Positions 49,567-61,142 of a stretch of DNA of 64,000 bases are shown here, piece after piece (position 1 is the first letter of the stretch; every line of letters begins with the position of its first letter). Source of the stretch: Hygrophila difformis (taxonomy: Eukaryota > Streptophyta > Magnoliopsida > Lamiales > Acanthaceae); NCBI GenBank assembly GCA_030278955.1, contig JAOANR010000004.1, positions 22,310,139 through 22,374,138 of the forward strand, given 5' to 3'. The notes beneath the pieces were generated by a model, which was not told the origin of the DNA, did no database searches, and worked only from the letters and a program-made list of their open reading frames with translations. The position numbers and the translations under genes are program-made.

Positions 49567-52500
49567 ATGTCTCAACAGTTTATGAGCGAAAGAATAACTC
49601 GATCTTCAAGACCACCTTTGCTTTCTTTTAATTGTGAACTTGAGAGAACAGCTAGGCTGATCAGAGCAAGTGCAAGAAGGAGACAGAGAGATCTTGTGGA
49701 AGGGAATCTTTCAACTATAACTAGGATGGCTAATAATGGACAGAATGACGGACCTGGGAACTTACCAAATGGACAACCAGATAATCAGCAAAATGTTCCA
49801 CTTCGAGGACCTTTTCAAGCACCACAGAGAGCTGCTGCACCACAATTTATTCATCAACACTATTTTCCACCAAATTTTGCTAATCCTGTTCCAAATCCTC
49901 AAGAAGAGCAATATCAACCATGGCAACCTAATGTCGATCAGTATTTGGCCGGAACGGATGAGGAGGTTGATATACCGCCTGGAATATTAAACCTAGCATC
50001 TTCTAGAGCCTTTTATGGAATGAGTGTTGAAGATCCACACTTACATCTCAAAAAGTTTGTTGAACTAAGTAAGACAGTGAAGAAAGGAAGAGCCTCAAGG
50101 GAAACCATTCAACTAGCTATGTTTCCATTCTCTTTGGATGGTTCAGCGAAAGAATGGTATGATTCATTGAATGCTCAACAGAAGGCTACTTGGCCAGAAT
50201 TAGTCAGGAACTTCCTACTCAAGTATTTTCCTGAAAGCAAAGTAGATGAATGGGTAGACAAGATCTCTAGTTTCAAGATGAGAAAAGGAGAATCTCTGAA
50301 GGATGCTCGGGACAGATTCTTTGACATGCTTAAGAGATGTCCACAGCATGGTATTACAGAAAGAAGACTGTTAAAGATTTTTTTCACTGGACTCACTCAC
50401 ACTTGGCAGATGATGATTAATGCCACTGGAGGGGAACAATTACTTCAGATGCCACTTGATAGAGCGTGGTCAACAATAGATACCATGACAGCCAGCAGAG
50501 CAGTCCTCCAAGATGATGATCCACCATCTCCTCCCAGAAAGAGTCTTGTCATCCACACAGACAAAAATGAAGAGAAATTTGCAGCACTCACTAATAAGAT
50601 TGCTGAGTTACAGTTGGCTCAGCAAACAAATCAACAGCATCAACAACAACAGCAACCAGTGATGATCCTTCAACCTGCTCCAATGGAACCGGTGTATCAG
50701 TGCGGAATTTGCTCAGGGCCACATCACAATGATCAGTGTCCACAAATTCAGGAAGCCCCAAAGCAAGATGAGAGCTGTAACTACACCGGATTTCAGAATA
50801 AACACCCGAATCTGAGCTATGGTAATACTCAGAACGCACAAAATGCACATCTTCTGAACCCACAACAACAAAATCAGCAGCAGTTTCGTCCTTCACAACC
50901 ATTTTATCCACAACAACAGATGTACCCACAGAGACCTTTCCAACAGATGAACCAACAGAATAGGCCATTTGGACAGTTTGCACCAGTCCCGGTGAACTTT
51001 CCACAACAACCTTATCCTGTTGCCCAAGACAATACTTACTCTTTAAAGGTGGAGAATGCTCTGAAGGAGTTCATTGTTAAGCAGACAGAGACGAATAACC
51101 AACTGCAGGCTTCAATCAAGAATGTTGAGAATTCAGTAACAGAGATGGCCAAATTACTACAGCAGAGAGAAAAAGGAAAATTACCAAGTTCTTCTGAAAC
51201 AAACCCACAATGTAAGGCAGTTACATTGAGGGGAGGAAAAGAGGTTGTTGATCCTGAATTTGAAAAGAAAAGAGATAGGTTGTTGCAGCAGAAAAAGTTC
51301 AAGGATGTTCAAACAATGGAAGAAGATGATCACCTTGAACAAAGACAGATACTTGAGGATAAGGGTTTGGAAAAGAATGTCTCAGGATATTCCTTTCCAA
51401 AGGAAAAAGAGGGAGGTAATGATAATCCTAACTCTACAGGTAACAAAAAGGATTCACTGGATGAACACATGCCCAGGATACCATATCCTGGGAGACTCAA
51501 AAACGATCTTCAAGAAATTAAATTTAAGAAATTTCTTGAAAAGATTAAGGCCATTGAAATATCAATCCCTTTGGTTGAATTAATTGCTGAAATGCCCACT
51601 TACGCTAAGTTTCTGAAAGAATTAATTTCAGGGAAACGAAGTGCAGGAGAGCAGCAAATGGTGGTCTTAAATCAAAATTGTAGCTTGGTTCTTCAACAAA
51701 GGATTCCTCCAAAGCTTGAAGATCCAGGGAGTTTTACTTTACCTCTGATTATCAACTGTAAAGAAGCTGGGCGAGGACTCTGTGACTTAGGAAGCAGCAT
51801 CAATGTAATGCCACTTGCTATGGCGAGACGTTTGGATTTGGGAAAGATGAGGCCAGTCAATATGACCCTCTTCTTTGCTGACCAATCGAGCACCAGACCA
51901 GAAGGGATCATTGAAGATGTTATAGTAAAGACAGGAGGCCTTTGTTTTCCAGCTGACTTTGTCATTCTTGATATCGACGAAAATGTCAGAATTCCTATCA
52001 TATTAGGGTGGCCTTTTCTGGTGACTGCGGGAGCCATGATTGATGCAAAGAATGGCATAGTGAAACTTCATGTTGATAACCAGGAGGTCACTTTCGACAT
52101 GATGAAGATGTCAACATATCCTTTTAACGCTTTTGAAACCAATGTAGCGGGGAAGGAATTAGATGCTAGTACTATGGAGGGGGGAAATCTTTTTGATTAC
52201 TATAATCTCTTTACCACTGATGTAATTGAGAACAATCTCACCCCACTCACAAATGCTAAAGATGCTACTTTTGCTTACTTGTGCGCGGTTAGATTCGCTG
52301 ATCCTGAGACTGGTGAAATCAAGGATGGATCAGAAAGTGAGGATATGCCATCTTCAGAGCAATCTGAGGATGACATTGATAAAACAGACCTTTCTGAAGA
52401 AGGATCTGATTTAAAGATGGAAGTGCAAACTCGAAGCAAATTAACTCCATCAATAGAAAACCCACCTGAGCTTGAGCTTAAGGTATTACCAGAACATCTT

Positions 52501-55362
52501 AAGTATGCCTTTTTGGCAGACAAAAAGAAGCTTCCGGTAATAATTTCATCCAAATTGAGTGAAGAACAAGAACAAGCTCTAGTAGGTACTCTTAAAAATC
52601 ATATTCAGGCAATTGCTTGGACCATAGCAGATATCAAAGGCATCAGTCCACACATTTGTATGCATAGGATTCTGATGGAGGATGAATACAAACCATCCAG
52701 ACAACCACAAAGGAGGCTAAATCCACCAATGCAGGAAGTTGTCAAGAAGGAGGTAATCAAGCTACTTGATGCAGGTATAATCTATCCTATCTCTGATAGT
52801 AAATGGGTGAGTCCAACACAAGTTGTACCCAAAAAGGGTGGGATTTGTATTGTGACCAATGAACATGGTGATGAAGTAGCAACAAGACCAGTAACTGGTT
52901 GGAGAGTTTGCATTGATTATAGAAAATTAAACACCGCCACAAGAAAAGATCATTTTCCTTTACCATTCATTGATCAAATGTTAGAAAGACTGTCAGGTAA
53001 ACCATTTTACAGCTTTTTAGATGGTTATTCAGGCTATAATCAAATAGTTATTGCTAGTGAAGATCATGAGAAAACAACTTTTACTTGCCCATATGGAACA
53101 TTTGCCTATAGAAGAATGCCTTTTGGATTATGTAATGCTCCTGCTACTTTTCAAAGATGCATGATGAGTATTTTCTCTGATTTTATTGAAAAATGCATTG
53201 AAGTATTTATGGATGATTTCACTGTTCATGGAACTGACTTTGAAGATTCTTTAAAAAATTTGTCAAAAATTTTGCAGAGATGTGAGGACACTAATCTAGT
53301 TCTTAACTGGGAAAAGTGTCATTTCATGGTTCAGGAAGGAATTGTCCTAGGACACAAAGTATCTAGAGCAGGAATAGAAGTAGATAAGGCTAAAGTTTCT
53401 GTAATAGCAAATTTACCACCACCCAAAACAATTAAGGCAGTAAGGAGTTTTCTTGGTCATGCTGGTTTTTATAGAAGGTTTATTAAGGACTTTTCTAAGA
53501 TAGCAAGACCCTTATGTAATCTTCTTCATAAGGATGTGACATTTAGCTTTGATGAAGATTGCTTGATAGCCTTTAAGAATTTGAAGGAGAAATTAATCAC
53601 TGCACCTATAGTTCAGTCTCCTGATTGGAGTCTACCTTTTGAGCTTATGTGTGATGGAAGTGAGAATGCAGTAGGAGCAGTTTTGGGGCAACATAAAGAG
53701 GGCAAACATCATGTTATCTATTATGCTAGCCATACTCTTAATGATGCTCAGATAAACTACACTACTACAGAAAAGGAAATGTATGCTGTAGTTTTTACTT
53801 TTGACAAGTTCAGACAGTATCTTATTGGAGCCCAAACTATAGTTTACACAGATCATTCTGCATTACGATATCTTTTCTCAAAGCAAGAAGCCAAACCGAG
53901 GCTGATAAGATGGGTTTTACTTCTAAAAGAATTTGACATTATTATCAAGGATAGAAAAGGAAAAGATAATGGAGTAGCAGACCATCTTTCTAGATTGGAG
54001 GAGAAAACAGAAAAGGAGGAAGTTGTAAATGATAAATTTCCAGATGAACAATTATATGCTTTGCAGTTGCATCAATTTGATTGTCCTTGGTTTTCAGATT
54101 TTGCTAATTATCTAGCTTGCAAGATTGTCCCAAAGTTTAAAGATTCTCATCAGAAGTCAAGGTTTTTCAGAGAAATACAGAAATACTATTGGGATGATCC
54201 CTTTTTATTCAAGTTTTGTTCTGATCAGGTTATTAGGCGCTGTGTTCATGAGAAAGAAGGTTTTCAAATTGTTAGAAAGTGTCATGAGAACCCTTTAGGA
54301 GGCCATCATGGTCCTGCTAGAACTGCTAGAAAAGTTTTAGACTGTGGGTTTTATTGACCAACTATCTTTTTGGATTCCCAGAAACTTATAAAGATGTGTG
54401 ACAGATGTCAAAGACTGGGAAACATTTCAATGAGAGAAGAAATGCCTCAAAAAGGGATTTTAGAAGTAGAGATATTTGATGTTTGGGGAATTGATTTTAT
54501 GGGACCATTTCCCCCATCTTTTGGTAATCACTATATTCTAGTAGCTGTTGATTATGTCTCAAAATGGGTAGAAGCAGTAGCCTTACCCAATAATGAGGCT
54601 AAACAAGTTACTAAATTTCTACAGAAGAATATTTTTACCAGGTTTGGAGCCCCCCGTGCCATTATATCTGATGGAGGATCTCACTTTGTGAATAAACTCT
54701 TTGAGAAATTACTAAAGCAGTATGGTGTTCATCATAAAGTTGGATCACCATATCATCCTCAGACAAGTGGACAGGTGGAGGTATCTAATAAAGAAATCAA
54801 GCACATTTTACAAGCTTCTGTGAATATTACAAGAAAAGACTGGTCAAAGAAGCTAGATGATGCTTTATGGGCTTACAGAACTGCTTTTAAAACTCCTATA
54901 GGAATGTCTCCCTACAGATTAGTTTTTGGAAAAGCATGCCATCTCCCAGTTGAGCTAGAACATAGAGCATATTGGGCCATTAAAATGCTCAACATGGATT
55001 TTCACTCAGGACAAGACAAGAGGAAGTTTGATCTGTCTAAATTGGAAGAGATGAGACTGGAAGCATATGAAAGCAGCAAGATTTATAAAGATCGAACTAA
55101 GAAAATTCATGATTCAAAAATTAAACATAAGGAATTTTCTGTTGGTCAATTGGTTTTGCTTTATAATTCTCGTTTGAAACTATTTCCAGGTAAGCTCAGA
55201 TCAAGGTGGACAGGACCATTTCCTGTTGTAGCTGTTCATGACAATGGAGCAGTTACAATTATGCTCAATGAAGGAGAAAAGACTGTAAATGGACACAGGC
55301 TAAAGGAGTATATTGGTCAACAAGATTTAAATATCCAAACTGAATATTTGGATAATCCTTAG
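49567..55362 (+). pseudogene. Athila-type gag-pol polyprotein with one in-frame stop
   Basis: The ATG at 49567 starts MSQQFMSERITRSS. The frame is open to a TGA at 54355-54357, then open again in the same frame to 55362 (1,932 codons in all). Gag domain about residues 150-305 (EDPHLHLKKFVELSK, FPFSLDGSAKEWYDSL); knuckle CGICSGPHHNDQC near 378; protease CDLGSSINVMPL near 737 (Athila proteases have DLG rather than DSG); reverse transcriptase GWRVCIDYRKLN and VFMDDF near 1213; RNase H MCDGSENAVGAVL and YTDHSALRYLF; integrase zinc region, then catalytic [21 protein letters not shown] and [12 protein letters not shown]. The TGA replaces the Trp usually found after GFY in the integrase zinc region. 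All catalytic residues I checked are present. The copy is one point mutation from an intact frame, so it is recent. Confidence 0.95.
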
Positions 55363-55377
55363 TTTTCTGTTTTCTTC

Positions 55378-55399
55378 AAAAAAAAAGGGGGGGGGGGGG
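55378..55399 (+). other. Polypurine tract after Athila pol
   Basis: Nine A then thirteen G, 15 bases after the pol stop, directly followed by TGATACTACCC. This is the form expected of the plus-strand primer next to a 3' LTR. But the sequence after it does not match the inferred 5' LTR, so it could be an internal tract or the edge of a different LTR. Confidence 0.65.
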
Positions 55400-56090
55400 T
55401 GATACTACCCAGGTTAACTGAGTAGTATTTCCCTTTTCCTTTAGATACATTTTCCATCTCTAATTCTTTTATTCTTTATTTTCAGGAATTCGAGAAATGA
55501 AGCTGTGATGGAATGAAGGAGGATGAGATAAGAATCTTCAACCAGGTTTTTGAGTATTTAGTGTTTGGAAATAAAATATGAATGGATTCTGAGGCCACGC
55601 TCTTGTAATTTTGTCAAAGCGTGATTTAAAAGAATTACTCTTGCTCACGCTTTGTAAAAGTTATGACGCGAGGTAATCAGTTCAAATTCTTATGAAATCT
55701 GATAAGTTGTTAAGTAATAAGAGTTTGATGTCTACGCTTTGTCGAAATACAAAGCGAGACTATTTTACTCTGGAAATTGTACAAGAATGTTTTCTTGCGT
55801 TGTAATTAACAAAGCGAGAAACGATTTTTATAGCCACGCGATGACAATCGACAGAGCGAGAGTCTGGGAATATTGAACGGATAGATTTTCAAACTTCCCA
55901 AAGACCAAAATACCCTTTTCAGACTCTTCTTCTTCTCCTTGTACCAACCATCACACGTCGTTTCAACCGCCAGTAATTATGGCAGAATTTAGTTTTTCTG
56001 CTATAAAATCTAGTCGAATCCTTCTCTTCTTTCATCTCAAACATTTTTCCATCCTAAGAAATTATCCTAAAACCTTTATCAGAAATCAGA
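55400..56090 (+). promoter_or_regulatory. U3-like region upstream of F-box unit 1
   Basis: It starts TGATACTAC with a 7-bp inverted repeat (ATACTAC 55402-55408, GTAGTAT 55422-55428), like the inferred 5' LTR start. It contains GCGAG / CTCGC and CACGCTTTG words at about 55590-55870, as the 5' LTR does, and a TATA-like CTATAAAATC at 56001-56010. That is about 600 bp from the start (590 bp in the 5' LTR), and 90 bp before the unit 1 ATG. Direct base similarity to 46117 onward is weak. It is either a diverged LTR promoter or an ordinary promoter with coincidental features. Confidence 0.4.
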
Positions 56091-56831
56091 ATGGCCGCAG
56101 CAGCTCCCAATGCTAGAATATCTATTCTAGACATTCCTGATGAAATCTTAGGAGATATTCTCTCAAGGTTGGGAAGAGAAGAAATGAAGGATGTAGCCAG
56201 GTTAGCCCCAACTTGCAAGAAGTTCGCCAGAGCAAGTAAGGCGCCTGTAGTATGGAGGAGAGCGAATGTAGAAAGGCGAATGACTGCAGAGAGGACGCTT
56301 GATGCTCATTACGTCCAAATACTGCGAAGATGCAGAGAGGCAGGGAATTTCATGCTAAAACTAGAACCTGCACTCTCGATCTTCTGCAACACAGGGCTCA
56401 AGGAAGCTGCTTTTGAAATCCTTAAGCCTGGAATCGATGACAACCATCACCCTTCAATCTTCATCAAGGCCTTCATTCTTCTGAGTTCAGAGAGCCTTGA
56501 AGAAATTGATGAAGGATTGTATCTTCTTGGATCAATCCTTAAAGATGAAGAACATATTCGCAAGATCGAGGCGAAGATCATCAAGTTGTTCAACGAAAGT
56601 GAAGAAGAGCCTAATCCCTTTCGGGGACAAGGACATCGCGATTACTGTGATTATCTAGTACCACACAGTAGGGACTTAGTTAGGGAACCTCCACACTTTA
56701 ATTATGGTGCCACAAACATTGATTATTTGTGTTGTGAGGTTACTAGTTTGATTAGAAGATTAAGAGAAAATTTTAATGAACATGTAATTGAATCTGAGTC
56801 AGAATTAGAAACTGATCCAGATTCAAATTGA
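56091..56831 (+). CDS. F-box-like protein, unit 1 (intronless)
   Basis: 246 aa with an ATG start (MAAAAPNARISILDIPDEIL). An N-terminal F-box at about residues 11-50 (LDIPDEILGDILSRLG) suggests a substrate adaptor of an SCF ubiquitin ligase. The rest is a family-specific region shared with units 2-5: CREAGNFMLKLEPALSIF, then a helical ILKPGIDDNHHPSIFIKAF block, the motif NPFRGQGHRDYC, and a C-terminal YLCCEVTSLIRR then an acidic tail. Repeat-like helices resemble those of small plant F-box proteins with Sel1-type regions, but I do not recognise the family by name. It reads straight through the position where units 2-5 have a phase-2 splice acceptor (after codon 5, AAP|NAR). A TATA box lies 90 bp upstream. 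The frame is intact. Confidence 0.8.
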   Translation: MAAAAPNARISILDIPDEILGDILSRLGREEMKDVARLAPTCKKFARASKAPVVWRRANVERRMTAERTLDAHYVQILRRCREAGNFMLKLEPALSIFCNTGLKEAAFEILKPGIDDNHHPSIFIKAFILLSSESLEEIDEGLYLLGSILKDEEHIRKIEAKIIKLFNESEEEPNPFRGQGHRDYCDYLVPHSRDLVREPPHFNYGATNIDYLCCEVTSLIRRLRENFNEHVIESESELETDPDSN

Positions 56832-57225
56832 ATGATTATGTAATCTCTTAATTTGTATCTAATTCTAAGTCCTTTGATGTTGATATGTACTCCTCGCTTC
56901 ATTCTTCTAAAAAGAAACAACTTGATCTTATCTTTTACATTAGAATTTTATCTGAGTCAATTTAAATAAAAATTTTCAAAATAGGCTTATTCTAGGCTTA
57001 ATCATTACTCTCTGCAGAGACAAGATTTACTATCTTGACCCCTGCAGTCCAAAGATAAAAATAGGGGCGGCTCTATCCTTGCAGTCATTCCTTTCAGTTG
57101 TCATTTCAAAACTTTTTCATCAGATTTTCTTCTCTTATTCAAGAAGAAATCGCCATACACCATTTTTATCTTTCTCAATCATTCTCGTAAGCAAAGTTCA
57201 TTCAGAAAACCAATCGACGAAGAAA
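56832..57225. other. Spacer between F-box units 1 and 2
   Basis: It should hold the unit 1 3' end and the unit 2 promoter and 5' UTR (about 57100-57225, pyrimidine-rich with CTTCTCTTATTC). I see no clear TATA box. Confidence 0.4.
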
Positions 57226-58328
57226 ATGGCTGAGAATAATCCGTAAGCAATCTAGTTCATTCTATCTTCCATTTATTTTTGGTTCTATTCTGCAAAGTTT
57301 GTTGCCGGATTACATTTCTAGACCTAGGGTTCATGATTCTGTATTCTTCAGGGAATGGCTTTAGAAAACGGAAACATTAAACATTTAAGATTTCTCATAA
57401 CTAAAAGCCGTTTCTTTACACTCATTAATCTAGAGAGTCTTTTCTGAAATCTTTAGTTTGTAACCGACGCATTATCCATTTGAGACTTTTGGAGCTTCAC
57501 AATAGGAATAAAACCCCATTTTCGAATTTTTGGTTCCATCATTCTAGATAAAAGTATTCCCCTGTATTCCTTATTGTATTATTTTCTGGAAACAGAAATG
57601 CTAGGAATCCACAGCGCATTGGAACTCAGATATCTCATTTATCCACTGAGTTGTTGGGGGATATTCTGTCAAGAATTGGAAAAGACAATGTTAGGGAGCT
57701 CTTCAGGGTAGCAGAAGTCTCTCCATCATTTTATCAAGCAAGCAAAACTCATCTTGTATACAAGAGAGTAGACTTGGAATCATGCATGAGATGGAGAGAA
57801 GATGTTTATCCTGACAACCAGAAAAGATTCATTCAAGAGTGCCAAAATGCAGGGAACTTTATGTTCAACATCGAACCTGCATTGAAGGCATTTGTGGAGG
57901 AACGAGATGAGAAGAAGGCATTTGAACTCCTCAAGCCAGGACTAGATGATGGGCATGAACCCACTATTCTGCTCAGAACGATGCTCCTCTTAACAAAACA
58001 AGAAGATAAGTTGATTGAAGAAAGATTAGAGTTGATCCAAACAGTAGCTTCAAATGTCCTAGAAGTGGTTTTTATTAAACTCTACCTTTTTCATTGGCTG
58101 ATTCACATTCCTAAAATCCCAAATCCTTTTCAAGGGCAACAAGAGAGGAGCTATTGCAAGGATCATACTTTGCAGGTTCGAGTCTTATTACCACCACACA
58201 TCAGGATGGACTGTATCCCTTGTCAATTCTTTGACATGGTGAGGCAGTTTAGATTGTATTGTGGCGAGGTGTTTCCTGATGAGTTTATGTGGACTGACTC
58301 CGATGATGAGGAAATTCTTAATCCTTGA
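57226..58328 (+). CDS. F-box-like protein, unit 2 (two coding exons)
   Basis: Exon 1 is 57226-57242 (ATG GCT GAG AAT AAT CC, then the GTAAGC donor). Exon 2 is 57596-58328 (after the AAACAG acceptor). Joined, they give 249 aa starting MAENNPNARNPQRIGTQ. The joined start resembles unit 1 (MAAAAPNAR), which supports the splice. The F-box (LSTELLGDILSRIG) has lost the usual LP pair (LS). The family region includes CQNAGNFMFNIEPALKAF, LLKPGLDDGHEPTILL, NPFQGQQERSYC and CIPCQFFDMVRQFR. The closest relative in the window is unit 4. A role as an SCF adaptor is inferred from the F-box alone. Confidence 0.78.
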
Positions 58329-59097
58329 GCAGTTCAGAGCTAGGAAATTCTATAGTACTATATATTTTTGTATTCCCTGGAATCTTTTGATGTATTTTGG
58401 AACCGTTTAAATTTTATGTATTACAATTCTCCTACTTTCTATCCTGTATGATCAGCTTCTTAACTCAATTCAACCATGAACTAAAGATGAAACTGGAAGT
58501 TTCTCTTGAAACTGAGAATGTCATCAAGGGAGTTTGGATCAGAGGGAACTTAGATCACAACACTTCACTGAACATTCTCCAGACTAAAAGAGGAAGTAAA
58601 ATCAGGGAATAAAATGAAAGAATCGGTAATCTTAAAATAAAGAAGTTAAGGGTAGATTTTGTTGGGCATTAAGGTGAATTGGGTGAAGAGTCTGATTTAA
58701 AAATTTAACCAGACTCAAATATACAATTTAGAAGTATTAATCCCTTCCAAATGTTTACCCCTCGTTTTGTTTTTCAGCCAATCTAATTTTATCCAATTTA
58801 TGTTTGTTTGGGTTTATTAACTCAATTTTTTTTAAAAAACCAATAACCAGACTCACTGATGTGGCAGGTCTAGAATGAATGAGTACAATCTAAAAAAATA
58901 CTTGAGTACCCTACTCTTTATTCTTTAGCTAGGCCAGCCCATTGTTTTATATATACCCTATAACCTCCTTATCTTTTCAAATCATTCTCATACCTTTTCA
59001 TATTTTCTCTCGAGGAGAAACCGCCATTTTTAAGTTCTTCTTCTTCTTCTATTGCGAAACCCTTATTCAGAATCATTTAGCTTCAGGAACAATCCTA
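58329..59097. other. Spacer and promoter region between F-box units 2 and 3
   Basis: Unit 2 3' end, then non-coding DNA. TTTTATATATACCC at 58945-58958 is a good TATA box about 140 bp before the unit 3 leader exon. A pyrimidine-rich 5' UTR-like stretch (TTCTTCTTCTTCTTC) follows. Confidence 0.45.
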
Positions 59098-60036
59098 ATA
59101 GCGAGCAACAACCCGTAAGCTCTCCGTTCATTCTTCACCGCATTTCTTCCTGATGTTTCAAGTCTTTACATTATGCATTATAGTGTTTTACTCATACTAG
59201 GGTTTAAGTTTTTCATTTCGTGTAAATTCTCTTCATCCATTCTCATTCTCCCCTAATTGGAAAACTTGGAGTGTAATTTCAACTGATCTTTCTTCTTTAA
59301 AATTCGATTAAATAACAGTGAGGAGCAGGCTTCTGAGTCCTCTGCTTTACACCTGACTGATCTTCCATTGGATGTCCTTGGGGAGATTCTGTCACGAGTA
59401 GGGCAGAGCAGCTTTGAAGATTTGCTCAAGTGCAAACAAACCTGTTCAACATTTACAATAGTATCAAAATACCCTACTGTTCTCCGGAGATTTAATGTAG
59501 AGGATCCGGCCTTTAAAAGAATCTCTAATGAATCCACTGGTAAAATCAAGTTTCTGCATGCCTGTAGAGAGGCTAAGAATCATATTCTGAACCTACCAAA
59601 GGCTTTGGAACTGTTTACACAAGGGAAAGGATTCAAGGCATTCCAGATCCTGGATGAAGGAATAGAAGATAACTTCAAGATTTCTCAATATTTTAAAGCT
59701 TTATGCTGTTTAAGTAGAACTTCTAGAGAAGAAATAGATGCAGGACTTCGCTTAATTAGTCCAATCCTAAGTGATAGATTAAACAGCTATGAGTTTAGAT
59801 ATAATCTTCTCACCTTACTTTCAGAATGGGAATATGTCCCGAATCCATTTTTAGGGCAGAAAAAGAGGGAATTCTGTATTATAGAAGTTCATGATCAGGA
59901 AACCCTCCATAGCCCATTATACTTTAACTATACAGCCGATCAGGTCAGCTATCTCTGTTGTGACACAAATAGAGCCATAGCTGATTTTAGGATTGCAGCA
60001 GGGGAGAACTATGACAATTATAGCATTAATGAATAA
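59098..60036 (+). pseudogene. F-box-like protein, unit 3, start codon lost (ATA)
   Basis: The leader exon 59098-59114 reads ATA GCG AGC AAC AAC CC then GTAAGC. It has the same length, phase and near-same codons as unit 2's exon 1, but with ATA in place of ATG. Exon 2 is 59319-60036 (after AACAG) and gives EEQASESSALHLTDLPLDVL followed by the F-box (DVLGEILSRVG) and family region (CREAKNHILNLPKALELF, NPFLGQKKREFC, YLCCDTNRAIADFR). There is no ATG anywhere in frame in exon 2, and none in frame in the visible 5' leader. Otherwise the 239-codon frame is intact. It is either a recent pseudogene, uses a non-AUG start, or receives its start from another leader exon (unit 2's, by alternative splicing). 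Confidence 0.7.
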
Positions 60037-60227
60037 GTTTTTGGATGAAGGAGGAAGAGATTGATGCATGTGACATGTCTTCTAATTTTTGACATTGAAA
60101 CTGTCACTAGATCAGATCTTTTGTATTATGTAATGCAGCCTGATTTTGATAATAAAATCTAATCTCATTACTGCATAAATGTTGAGTTTAACTCTTAATT
60201 CTGTGTTTTTCCTCCTTTTCTTTTCAG

Positions 60228-60981
60228 AAATGTCGAAAACCCTCAACTCTTGGAAACTCAAATACTTGATTTACCAACTGAGTTATTGGGAGACATGCTG
60301 TCAAGATTAGGAACGGAGAGCATAAAGGCACTCTTTAGAGCATCTGAAACTTCTAAGCAATTCTTCTCAGCAAGCAGATCATCATTAGCTCTAAAGAGAG
60401 CTAATTTGGAAACTTGTGCTGTTTGGAGAGGAGATGCTTACCCAAGTAACCAGGTCAAATTCATTAAAGGATGTCAGGATGCAGGCAATTATATGTTTAA
60501 TATTGTGCCTGCATTGATAGCCTTTGTGGAGGATAAAAATGAGGAAAAAGCTTATGAAATTCTCAAGCCCGGATTAGATGATAAACACAAACCAACTACC
60601 TTCATAAGGTCTCTTTTACTGCTTTCCAAACAAGATCCGCAGCTGGATGAGGAAGGAATTCAGTTGATTAAATCTGTAACTCAGGATCCTTTTGAGCTAC
60701 TATTCCTAAAAATGAGTGTTCTGCACTGGCTCCTTTATGGTGAAAAGTTCCCAAACCCATTCCTTGATCAAGAGGAAAGGAGTTTTTGTAAGAATCACTC
60801 CATTCAAGAGCGACAGCAACTACCTTTCAATGAAAGGATGGAGTGTATTCCATGTGAACTGTTTGATTATGTCAAGCAATACAGAAGAGCAAGTGGAGAA
60901 CTAGGCATATTATTTGAATGGGAGCAATGGAACAATGGAGAAGAAGATCAGAATGAAGAAGAACTGCTAGAATTAGAATAA
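60228..60981 (+). CDS. F-box-like protein, unit 4 (no first exon of its own)
   Basis: The acceptor TTTTCAG at 60221-60227 is preceded by a pyrimidine tract. The exon then reads in phase 2: NVENPQLLETQILDLPTELL, F-box LLGDMLSRLG, then CQDAGNYMFNIVPALIAF, ILKPGLDDKHKPTTFI, NPFLDQEERSFC, CIPCELFDYVKQYRR and an acidic end. The frame has no ATG before GDM in the F-box. Only 191 bp separate it from the unit 3 stop, and I find no start exon or TATA box there. Its N-terminus aligns with unit 2 from the splice point, so an upstream leader exon should supply the start. The reading frame is intact over about 250 codons, which argues for recent function. Confidence 0.68.
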
Positions 60982-61142
60982 TTTAGAAATCAAGCGGTTC
61001 ATAGTTTCTTTGCTTGTAATCTTTTGTGCTTTTTGTTTCAGGTCAAAGAATTATTTGGATGACTTAAATTGTACATCCCTTTTTCATTAATGAATTGCAT
61101 TCTCTAGTTTTTAATTCTATTATTGTTTTTAATCTTATTCAG

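Noticed and set aside
55400..58700. Straight call of a 3' LTR of the Athila element starting at 55400
   Set aside because: A 3.3-kb LTR here would have to match 46117-49441. It does not, and it would contain F-box units 1 and 2. Kept only as a U3-like region.
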